From Lacisediminihabitans sp040549525 (GTDB lineage Bacteria > Actinomycetota > Actinomycetes > Actinomycetales > Microbacteriaceae): a stretch of 64,000 nucleotides of DNA. The DNA is taken from contig NZ_JBEPTM010000006.1 of assembly GCF_040549525.1 (NCBI RefSeq), positions 62,001 through 126,000 on the forward strand, given 5' to 3'. Below, piece after piece: positions 16,572 through 23,390 of the stretch. A model generated the notes under the pieces. That model saw only the letters and a program-made list of their open reading frames with translations. It ran no database searches and was not told the DNA's origin. The position numbers and the translations under genes were made by a program. Position 1 is the stretch's first letter. Each line of letters begins with the position of its first letter.

Positions 16572-17831
16572 GTGGGAGACACCGGCGCTAACTGGGCGGG
16601 CAACTACCGCTTCGGCGCGCCGCAACTGCGCGGTCCCAGGAGTGTCGAAGAGGTGCAGGAGCTGGTGGTGGCGAGTCCGCGCATCCGGGCCCTCGGCACC
16701 CGTCATTCCTTCAACGACCTGGCCGACACCGCCGGCACTCTCGTGTCGCTGGTTGACCGCGAGCCGGAGCCGCGACTCGACACCGGACGGATGACCGTGT
16801 CGGTGGCCGCCGGCACCCGCTACGGGGTGCTCGCGAGCTGGCTCGCCGACCAGGGTTTCGCCCTGCACAACATGGGCTCGCTGCCCCACATCTCGGTGGC
16901 CGGCGCGGTCGCGACCGGCACCCATGGTTCCGGCAACGCCCTCGGAAACCTCTCGACCGCGGTCGCGGGCCTGCAGTTGGTGACCGGGGAGGGAGAGCTG
17001 CTCGAGGTCGACCGTAGCGATCCACAGTTCGAGGGGATGGTCGTCTCTCTCGGTGCGCTCGGCATCGTCACCCGCGTGAGCCTCGACATCCAGCCGACTT
17101 TCGAGGTGCGCCAGGACGTCTACACCGATCTGCCCTGGGATCGGGTGCTTGCCGAGTTCGAGCAGATCACGGCGGCGGCCTACAGCGTGAGTCTCTTCAC
17201 CGACTGGCGGGGTGACAACCTGCAGAGCGCGTGGTTCAAGACGCGACTGGCGCCCGGGGATTCCGGATCGATGCCACCGACGCTGTTCGGGGCCACGGCG
17301 TCCGCGGCGGAGGTCTCGCTGGTCGAGGGTGAGAGCAACACGACAGTGCAGGGAGGCATCCCCGGCCCGTGGTCGGAGCGATTGCCGCACTTCCGGCTCG
17401 ATTCGACGCCGAGCAATGGCGACGAACTGCAGACCGAGTACTTCGTGGATCGCCGCACGGCACCGGAGGCCCTGGCGGCCGTCCGCGTGCTCGGTGAGTC
17501 CATCGCGCCGCACCTGCTCATCACCGAGTTGCGCACCATTGCAGCGGACGAGCTGTGGCTGAGCACCGCGAACGGGCGCCCGAGCCTCGCCATCCACTTC
17601 ACCTGGAAGAACCAACCGGAGGCTGTCGCCCGGCTGGCCCCGCAGATCCAGGCCGCGCTCGCGCCGTTCGAGGCCCGCCCGCACTGGGGCAAGGTGAACA
17701 CCATGACGGCGGCGGATGTCGTGCCCCTCTATCCGAGGCTGCCCGAATTCGCGGCGCTCGCCGAGCGGCTGGACCCGCAGCATCGCTTTCGCAACGCCTA
17801 TCTCGAGCGGGTACTCGGCCTCAGCGACTGA
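16572..17831 (+). CDS. FAD-binding alditol oxidase-like protein
   Basis: A VAO-family flavoprotein of 419 residues. It has the N-terminal PCMH FAD domain (LGTRHSFNDL with His45, the covalent FAD site in alditol oxidase; SLPHISVAGAVATGTHGSG) and the C-terminal ALO domain ending in HWGKVNTM. The NWAGNYRFGAPQLRGP opening matches xylitol/alditol oxidases, which oxidise sugar alcohols with O2 to aldoses and H2O2. GTG 16572 lies three bases after the aspS stop, so cotranscription is likely. The specific alditol is not predictable. Confidence 0.88.
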   Translation: MGDTGANWAGNYRFGAPQLRGPRSVEEVQELVVASPRIRALGTRHSFNDLADTAGTLVSLVDREPEPRLDTGRMTVSVAAGTRYGVLASWLADQGFALHNMGSLPHISVAGAVATGTHGSGNALGNLSTAVAGLQLVTGEGELLEVDRSDPQFEGMVVSLGALGIVTRVSLDIQPTFEVRQDVYTDLPWDRVLAEFEQITAAAYSVSLFTDWRGDNLQSAWFKTRLAPGDSGSMPPTLFGATASAAEVSLVEGESNTTVQGGIPGPWSERLPHFRLDSTPSNGDELQTEYFVDRRTAPEALAAVRVLGESIAPHLLITELRTIAADELWLSTANGRPSLAIHFTWKNQPEAVARLAPQIQAALAPFEARPHWGKVNTMTAADVVPLYPRLPEFAALAERLDPQHRFRNAYLERVLGLSD

Positions 17832-17839
17832 ACACCGCC

Positions 17840-17887
17840 GTCGAGCTACGAGTCGAGCTACGGGTCGAGCTACGAGTCGAGCGTCGG
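17840..17887. repeat. 12-bp tandem repeat, four units, over the 3' end of the ABC ATPase gene
   Basis: Units GTCGAGCTACGA, GTCGAGCTACGG, GTCGAGCTACGA and a diverged GTCGAGCGTCGG. On the minus strand each intact unit reads Leu-Asp-(Ser or Pro)-stop in frame with the ATPase gene, so its last four codons are repeated as a row of in-frame TAG stops. Confidence 0.85.
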
Positions 17888-18646
17888 GATCGCCTCGGTG
17901 ATGAGGCCGGTGATCGTGCCGAGCAGGGAGTCGACGGTGAAGCTCGACGTCGGCGCATCGTGCACGACCCTTCCGAGGCGCAGCACCACGACGCGGTCCG
18001 TGACCTCGAGGATGTGCGGAAGCGTGTGCGAGATGAAGATCACTCCGAGCCCCTTGGCCTTGGCCGCGCGGATGACCTCGAGCACCTCTTTGGCCTGTCG
18101 CGCCCCCAGGTGGTTTGTCGGCTCATCGAGGATGATCACCTTGCGAGCCCAGGACACTGCGCGTCCGATGGCCACGGCCTGGCGCTGTCCACCGGAGAGC
18201 TGCGCCACCGGGCGGTTGGAGGCCGGCACCGCGATGCCGACGCGCTCGAGGTCGGCGTGAGCGAGGGAGTCCATCTTCTTCTGGGCCAGGAAACCGAGCT
18301 TTCCGAGGATGCCGGGAGCCGTGAGCTCCCGGCCGAGGAACACGTTGGACGACACGGAGAGATGCGAGGCGAGGCTCGAGTCCTGGTACAGGGTCTCGAT
18401 CCCCGATTCGAGCGCGTCGTGCGGACTCTTCCAGCGACGGGGGATGCCGTCGAGCAGGATCTCTCCGGTGTCCGGGAGATGAGCCCCGGAAAGAGCCTTC
18501 ACCAGGGTCGACTTGCCGGCGCCGTTGTCGCCGACGAGGCCGAGCACCTCGCCGGCGCGCACCTGCAGGCTCACATTCTCGAGGGCGACGACGCTGCCGT
18601 AACTCTTCGAGATGTTGCGGACTTCGTAAAGCGGGCTGTCTGTCAT
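17870..18646 (-). CDS. Sugar ABC transporter ATP-binding protein
   Basis: A single-domain CUT2-type ATPase of 258 residues, like FrcA and half the length of RbsA. It has Walker A GDNGAGKST, the Q-loop with LYQDSSLASHLSV, signature LSGGQRQAVAIGRAV and Walker B VIILDEPTNHLGA, and it ends in LTDS-like repeats. ATG 18646 overlaps the permease stop by four bases (ATGA). With the permease and binding protein upstream it forms a ribose/fructose-type importer. GAAGGGAAG provides the ribosome site. Confidence 0.92.
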   Translation of the reverse strand: MTDSPLYEVRNISKSYGSVVALENVSLQVRAGEVLGLVGDNGAGKSTLVKALSGAHLPDTGEILLDGIPRRWKSPHDALESGIETLYQDSSLASHLSVSSNVFLGRELTAPGILGKLGFLAQKKMDSLAHADLERVGIAVPASNRPVAQLSGGQRQAVAIGRAVSWARKVIILDEPTNHLGARQAKEVLEVIRAAKAKGLGVIFISHTLPHILEVTDRVVVLRLGRVVHDAPTSSFTVDSLLGTITGLITEAIPTLDS

Positions 18647-19680
18647 GAGGTTCTTCCCTTCGAACGAAGTGCCTGGAGCGAGACGGCGGCGGCGATGAGG
18701 ATGGCCACCACAACCTGCTTCCAGTTCGGCTCGACGCCGATGATGATGAGACCGCTGGTGACGGTTGCGAGGATCAGGGAGCCGAGCACCGTGCCGGTCA
18801 TGCGACCGATTCCGCCGGAGAGGGCGACACCACCGATGACCACGGCGGCGATCGCATCGAGCTCGTTGCCGGCTCCGGAGGTCGGGGCGCCCGACCCGAG
18901 CCGGAGGTAGAGGAACATGCCGGCGAGTCCAGAGAGGAAGCCGGAGAGTGCGTAGATCTTGGTGATCTGGCGCTTCACGTTGATTCCGGCGGCAAGGGCA
19001 GCGAAGGGGTTGGAGCCGATGGCGAAGGTGTAGCGCCCGAAGCGCGACTTGTGGAGGTAGAGGCCGGTGATCACGACGATGATGATCACGACGATCCCCG
19101 GCCAGGAGAGCGGACCGAGCCACGGCACGCTGAGGGAGATGGCCGACGGCGGGCCATTGCCGATCGGCGCTCCGCCGGTGAGCACGATGGACATCCCGCC
19201 CGCGGCACCCAGGGTGGCGAGAGTGGCGATGAACGGCACGAGGTGGGCGCGGTTGATGAGGAGCGCGTTGATCAGCCCGACACCGATGCCGACCGCCGCG
19301 GCCACAAGGGTGCCGAGGAAGATCGCGAGGCCGTCAGGGAGACCCGCGCCGGTCATTGCCTGCATCGCGTAAGCAGCGATGACTCCGGCGAATCCCAGGG
19401 TGGCGCCAACGGAGAGGTCGATTCCCCCCGAGATGACGACGAAGGTCTCTGCGACGGCGATGAGGGCGATCGGTCCCCAGTCGAGCAGGATGTTGCCGAA
19501 GACATCCGTCGTGAAGAACACCGGGTTCAACACCGAGAACAGGATGATCATGCCCACGAGCACCAGCAGCAGGATGGTCTGCTGGTTCGAGAAGATGCGA
19601 GCGATCCGCCCGGTCAGCGGGCCGGCTGGACCGCCGGTCGCTGCCACTGGAGACTCTGCCGTTCTTTGACTGGTTGGCAC
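18643..19680 (-). CDS. Sugar ABC transporter permease (RbsC/FrcC type)
   Basis: A CUT2 permease of 345 residues with about 8-10 transmembrane helices. The family features are VISGGIDLSVGATLGFAGV near residue 75 and VIGGVALSGGIGRMTGTVLG near the C-terminus (the EAA-like loop). GTG 19680 is preferred because AAGGG lies upstream and a longer frame adds only a poor N-terminus. Its stop overlaps the ATPase start. A strong hairpin separates it from the binding-protein gene upstream. Confidence 0.92.
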   Translation of the reverse strand: MPTSQRTAESPVAATGGPAGPLTGRIARIFSNQQTILLLVLVGMIILFSVLNPVFFTTDVFGNILLDWGPIALIAVAETFVVISGGIDLSVGATLGFAGVIAAYAMQAMTGAGLPDGLAIFLGTLVAAAVGIGVGLINALLINRAHLVPFIATLATLGAAGGMSIVLTGGAPIGNGPPSAISLSVPWLGPLSWPGIVVIIIVVITGLYLHKSRFGRYTFAIGSNPFAALAAGINVKRQITKIYALSGFLSGLAGMFLYLRLGSGAPTSGAGNELDAIAAVVIGGVALSGGIGRMTGTVLGSLILATVTSGLIIIGVEPNWKQVVVAILIAAAVSLQALRSKGRTS

Positions 19681-19734
19681 GATCTGCCCTTCGCTTCGTT
19701 GCGTGCACTGCACTGTACAGAGTGGGGGAATCGT

Positions 19735-19769
19735 CCGGTGCCGCGGACGAAAGAGTCTCGCGGCACCGG
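19735..19769 (-). other. Intercistronic hairpin between binding protein and permease
   Basis: CCGGTGCCGCG (19735-19745) is perfectly complementary to CGCGGCACCGG (19759-19769), an 11-bp stem with a 13-base loop, in the 107-base gap. There is no T-tract. In other ABC operons such hairpins protect the binding-protein mRNA and lower expression of the membrane genes. Confidence 0.65.
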
Positions 19770-19787
19770 GCGAGGGGTGGTGGCTAC

Positions 19788-20795
19788 CTACTGCACGTAG
19801 GTGTACTTCTTGAGGTCCGCAGCGGAAGTGGACTTGTCGAGCAGGATGTTCGGCAGCGTCACAGCGGCGGTGATGCCGGACTTCGACTTGGTCTCGATGT
19901 ACCTGACGCAGGTGTCGACGGCCTGGCGGGCTTCCTCGGCCGGGTCTTGGGCGATGAGCGCGGTGAAGACGCCCTTGCCGATCAGGTCGACGTTGGTCTG
20001 GTACGCGTCGTAGCCGATGAGGGCGACCTTGCCGGTCAGCCCCTTGGCCTGAAGGGCGGATGCCGCGCCGGTGGCGTTGGTGCCATCGATCGCGAAGATG
20101 CCGCTCAGGTTCGGGTACTTGGTGAGCCAGTTGCTCACGTTGCTGTTGGCCGTGGCGGCCTGCGACTGCGAGTAGGCGGTGTCGACGAGGTCGATTCCCG
20201 GGTACTTGGAGGCGAGCTGCGACTTGAAGCCCTCGAGGCGGTCGACGTTGGTGGTGGCGGTGGCGGAGGTGAGTCCGGCGACGACCTGGTACTTGGTGCC
20301 GTCGGTGTAGTTGATCGCCTTGGCCATCGCATCCGCAGCGGCCTCGCCACCCTGCTTGTTGTCACCGGTGATGAAGGAGACGACGTCACTCAGGTTCTCG
20401 ACGTGGGTGTCGACGTTCACGACCGGGATACCGGCGGCCTTCGCCTTGGTGACCGACGCCTGCAGCGCCTTCGGGTCGGTGGGGATGAGCACCAGGCAGC
20501 TGGGCTTCTGAGCCAGCACCTGGTCGACGATGGGGATCTGGGTCGCGGGAGAGTAGACCGAGGGATCGCCCTGCCAGACCAGTTTCGCCTTCTTGACGGC
20601 GGTCTCGGCTTCGGCGCCGACCTTCATCGCCTTGAAGAAGGGATCCGCCTCCGCGCCCATGACGAACGCGATGGTCAGGGTCTTGGATGCCCCGCTGGTG
20701 CCGGTGGTTCCGGAAGTGGAGCTGCACGCGGCTGCGCCGAGCAAGAGGGTCGTCGCGACCCCGAAGACACCCGCAGTTTTGACGATTCGGTTCAT
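19788..20795 (-). CDS. Sugar-binding lipoprotein of ABC transporter (Peripla_BP_4)
   Basis: The extracytoplasmic binding protein of the importer, 335 residues. A lipoprotein signal peptide ends in LLLGAAAC with Cys24 as the lipidation site. A Ser/Gly/Thr linker follows, then two Rossmann-like lobes of the RbsB fold (TIAFVMGAEADPFFKAMKVG; GIPVVNVDTHVE; GIFAIDGTNATGAA; LIAQDPAEEARQAVD). ATG 20795 with GGAGAG upstream is chosen over an in-frame ATG at 20843. FrcB and RbsB are the closest types; fructose, ribose or mannose are likely ligands. Confidence 0.92.
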   Translation of the reverse strand: MNRIVKTAGVFGVATTLLLGAAACSSTSGTTGTSGASKTLTIAFVMGAEADPFFKAMKVGAEAETAVKKAKLVWQGDPSVYSPATQIPIVDQVLAQKPSCLVLIPTDPKALQASVTKAKAAGIPVVNVDTHVENLSDVVSFITGDNKQGGEAAADAMAKAINYTDGTKYQVVAGLTSATATTNVDRLEGFKSQLASKYPGIDLVDTAYSQSQAATANSNVSNWLTKYPNLSGIFAIDGTNATGAASALQAKGLTGKVALIGYDAYQTNVDLIGKGVFTALIAQDPAEEARQAVDTCVRYIETKSKSGITAAVTLPNILLDKSTSAADLKKYTYVQ

Positions 20796-20913
20796 TATTG
20801 GTAACTCTCCTTTGAGTGCATGGTCGCGGACCGCTTGTGCCAATCCACGGCATCGATTCGTCTGACTGCGGGGGGACCGGCACGGGCCGGGCTGTGAAGT
20901 TCGACGAGGACAT

Positions 20914-20948
20914 GAGATCGATCTCAGAAGTTTTATGAGATCGATCTC
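20914..20948. promoter_or_regulatory. Twin LacI-family operators
   Basis: GAGATCGATCTC occurs twice as a perfect palindrome, at 20914-20925 and 20937-20948, with centres 23 bp (about two helical turns) apart. They lie in the divergent region between the sugar transporter and the lacI gene. A TATGAT -10 candidate for lacI is at 20960-20965, so the second site would cover its -35 region. Confidence 0.75.
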
Positions 20949-21010
20949 GCTGATGTGGGTATGATCATCACACCGTTCAACGCCGCTGTCAAACGCACAG
21001 GAAATCCTTC

Positions 21011-22108
21011 ATGAAACAATCGGGTAACGAAGCCCCCCTCACGATCAGGGATGTCGCCCTGCACGCGGGTGTCTCTCGTGCGACCGCCTCCCGCGCCCTC
21101 TCGGACTACGGTGTGGTCAATTCCGAAACCCGGGACAAGGTGCGCCGGTCCGCGGAGACCCTGGGGTACGTGCCGAACGTCCTCGCCCGCTCGATGCGGG
21201 CCGGCAAGACCCAGACGATCGGCCTCATCATCACGGAGGTGGGGCTGAGTGTCTTCGACCTCGCCATGCGTGCGGTGATCGACGCCGCGCACCGCAAGGG
21301 CTACCAGGTGCTCGTCTCCAACACGAACGAAGACCTCTCGGCAGAGCGCGATTCGATGCGCGTCATGCTGGAGAAACAGGTCGATGGCGTCATCCTGGTT
21401 CCCAGCGCGGTTCACGACCTGAGATTCATCAGCCCCGAGGCGCTCAAGGGCAAGCCGGTGACGCTGCTCGACCGCACACTGGATTCCCTCGACTTGCCGA
21501 GCATCTCCGCCGACAACCGCACCGGGGCGCGGGATGCGCTCGATCACTTCCGTGCCAATGGCCACACGCGGATCGGCCTTGTGGTGGTGACCGCGAACAT
21601 CCATGGCCAGACCTCCGTTAGGCCGGACGGTCTCGTCTCCACACTGCACGACCGAACCGAGGGGTATCTCGAGGGCATGGCTGCCGCAGGCTTGCCGGTG
21701 GGTGAGGATTGGGTCTGGTTCGCCGCGGACGGCGGAGAGACCGCCCGGCAGGCCGTTCGCAGCATCCTCGATTCTGCCGACCCGCCCACAGCCATCCTCG
21801 GCTCGAATGCGAACGTCTCGCTCGCGATGCTGAGCGTCGCCAAGGAGCGCGGACTCACCGTCGGGGTCGACATCTCGTACATCGGGTTCGATGATGCGCC
21901 CTGGGCCCCGGTGCTCACCCCCGGGCTCACGGTCGTCGACCTTCCCATCGAGGCGATGGCAGAGGCCGCCGTCGAGAACCTCGTGGCGCAGATCGCCTCC
22001 GACGCTGCGGACACCGCCCGGGCGACGGCTCCGCGATCCGTCGTGTTGCCGATGCGGCTCGTCGTTCGTGGCTCGGTCGGCCCAGCCTCCGGCGACGCGG
22101 CCACATGA
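21011..22108 (+). CDS. LacI family transcriptional regulator
   Basis: A sugar-responsive repressor of 365 residues. The N-terminal helix-turn-helix and hinge (TIRDVALHAGVSRATASRAL, LGYVPNVLARSMRAGKT) precede a periplasmic-binding-protein-like effector domain with the usual TIGLIITEVG and DYIGFDDAPW-type ends. AGGAAA precedes ATG 21011. It diverges from the ABC transporter and is coupled (ATGA overlap) to an ABM protein and a PfkB kinase. It very probably binds the twin GAGATCGATCTC sites and represses both directions until the sugar or its phosphate is present. Confidence 0.93.
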   Translation: MKQSGNEAPLTIRDVALHAGVSRATASRALSDYGVVNSETRDKVRRSAETLGYVPNVLARSMRAGKTQTIGLIITEVGLSVFDLAMRAVIDAAHRKGYQVLVSNTNEDLSAERDSMRVMLEKQVDGVILVPSAVHDLRFISPEALKGKPVTLLDRTLDSLDLPSISADNRTGARDALDHFRANGHTRIGLVVVTANIHGQTSVRPDGLVSTLHDRTEGYLEGMAAAGLPVGEDWVWFAADGGETARQAVRSILDSADPPTAILGSNANVSLAMLSVAKERGLTVGVDISYIGFDDAPWAPVLTPGLTVVDLPIEAMAEAAVENLVAQIASDAADTARATAPRSVVLPMRLVVRGSVGPASGDAAT

Positions 22109-22425
22109 CCATCGCGCTGTATGCCGAATTCACTGCCACAGCAGGCAACCACGCTCTCGTCGCGGACCTCATTGCGGAGTTCGCGCAACGAGTGCGAGCC
22201 GAGCCGGGCAATCTGGTGTTCGACCCGCACCATCGCGTCGATTCACCCAGTACGGTATTCGTCTACGAGGCCTATCGTGACCAGGCCGCCTTCGACGAAC
22301 ACCTCGCGAGCAGCCACGGCTACGACTTCAACGCGAGGCTGGGAAAACTGGTCGTGGGAGGCGGATCCCGGCTCACGATGCTGTCACCGATCGCCGTCGG
22401 CACTCGCACTCCCACGAAAGGATGA
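22105..22425 (+). CDS. Antibiotic biosynthesis monooxygenase (ABM) domain protein
   Basis: A small dimeric ferredoxin-like-fold protein of 106 residues (YAEFTATAGNHALVADLIAEF; FVYEAYRDQAAFDEHLAS with the family's E-x-Y and HL elements). The family includes quinol monooxygenases such as YgiN and sugar-metabolism proteins such as LsrG. Here it sits inside a sugar operon, overlapping lacI and the kinase by four bases each, so a role in handling a sugar-derived intermediate is more likely than antibiotic synthesis. That is inference. Confidence 0.82.
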   Translation: MTIALYAEFTATAGNHALVADLIAEFAQRVRAEPGNLVFDPHHRVDSPSTVFVYEAYRDQAAFDEHLASSHGYDFNARLGKLVVGGGSRLTMLSPIAVGTRTPTKG

Positions 22426-23390
22426 ACCGCATGACCCGTGACTCTCCCTCTCCCTTGGCTGGCGTGCTCGTGATCGGTGAATCGCTCATGGACGTGGTCG
22501 CCTCCCCGGGCGGCCTCGACGAGCATGCGGGCGGATCGCCGATGAACGTGTCCGTCGGCCTCGCCAGGCTCGGCTGCCCGGTGCAGCTGCTGACGAACCT
22601 CGGCACAGACGCCCGTGGTGTCGTCATCGCCGACTACCTCGCCTCCGCGGGGGTTCCGCTCGTGCCGGGGTCGATCGTTCAGGGGCGCACCTCCACCGCC
22701 ACAGCCACGCTCGACGACAGCGGATCGGCGAGCTACGAGTTCCTGATCGACTGGTCACTGGGCTTCGTTGCCGACCTGCCCGACAGCTCGATCGTGAATC
22801 AGGGCGCGATAGTGCACACCGGTTCGATCGCCGCCTTTCTCGAGCCCGGCGCATCCCAACTCGAGGCCCTGCTCCGGGCTGCCGCGGAGCGCCGGGCGCT
22901 CATCACCTTCGATCCCAACATCCGCCCCTCGATCATCGGTTCGAGGACCGACTCCTTGGCCGTCGTGCAGCGTCTATCCGCGCTGTCCACCGTGGTCAAG
23001 GTGAGCGACGAAGACGCCCTCTGGCTGTTCGGCGAGCTGACTCCCGACGCGGTGGTCGACCGTCTCCTTGCGATGGGCGCGACGCTCGCGATCGTCACGC
23101 TCGGGGCATCCGGGGCGCTGCTGGCGACCGCGACCGATCGCGTGAGCGTGCCGGGCCGGCGGGTCACCGTCGCCGACACCATCGGTGCGGGGGATTCCTT
23201 CATGAGTGCGGTCGTGCAGAAGCTGCAGGCTCTTCTGCTCTCGGGAGTGGATGCTGCCGCGCTCGCCGACGGCAACGCCCTCGACCGGTCCGTCCTGGCC
23301 GACATCGGCGAGTTCGCCGTCTCCTGTGCCGCAATCACGGTGTCGCGCCCCGGTTCGAACCCTCCCTCGCTGGCGGAGGCGCTCGCTTAG
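22422..23390 (+). CDS. PfkB family carbohydrate kinase (fructokinase-like)
   Basis: Phosphorylates a sugar with ATP. The 322-residue protein has PfkB motif 1 (GGSPMNVSVGLARLG, residues about 40-54) and motif 2 with the catalytic base (DTIGAGDSFMSAV, near 251-263). Fructokinases and ribokinases share this layout. It is the last gene of the lacI-ABM-kinase operon, so it should phosphorylate the sugar imported by the divergent ABC transporter. ATG 22422 overlaps the previous stop; ATG 22431 is a possible alternative. It meets the next gene tail to tail with a 4-base overlap. Confidence 0.9.
   Translation: MNRMTRDSPSPLAGVLVIGESLMDVVASPGGLDEHAGGSPMNVSVGLARLGCPVQLLTNLGTDARGVVIADYLASAGVPLVPGSIVQGRTSTATATLDDSGSASYEFLIDWSLGFVADLPDSSIVNQGAIVHTGSIAAFLEPGASQLEALLRAAAERRALITFDPNIRPSIIGSRTDSLAVVQRLSALSTVVKVSDEDALWLFGELTPDAVVDRLLAMGATLAIVTLGASGALLATATDRVSVPGRRVTVADTIGAGDSFMSAVVQKLQALLLSGVDAAALADGNALDRSVLADIGEFAVSCAAITVSRPGSNPPSLAEALA

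Noticed and set aside
17840..17887. CRISPR-like short repeats
   Set aside because: 12-bp units with no spacers; a tandem duplication of a gene end. No CRISPR or cas gene is in the window.
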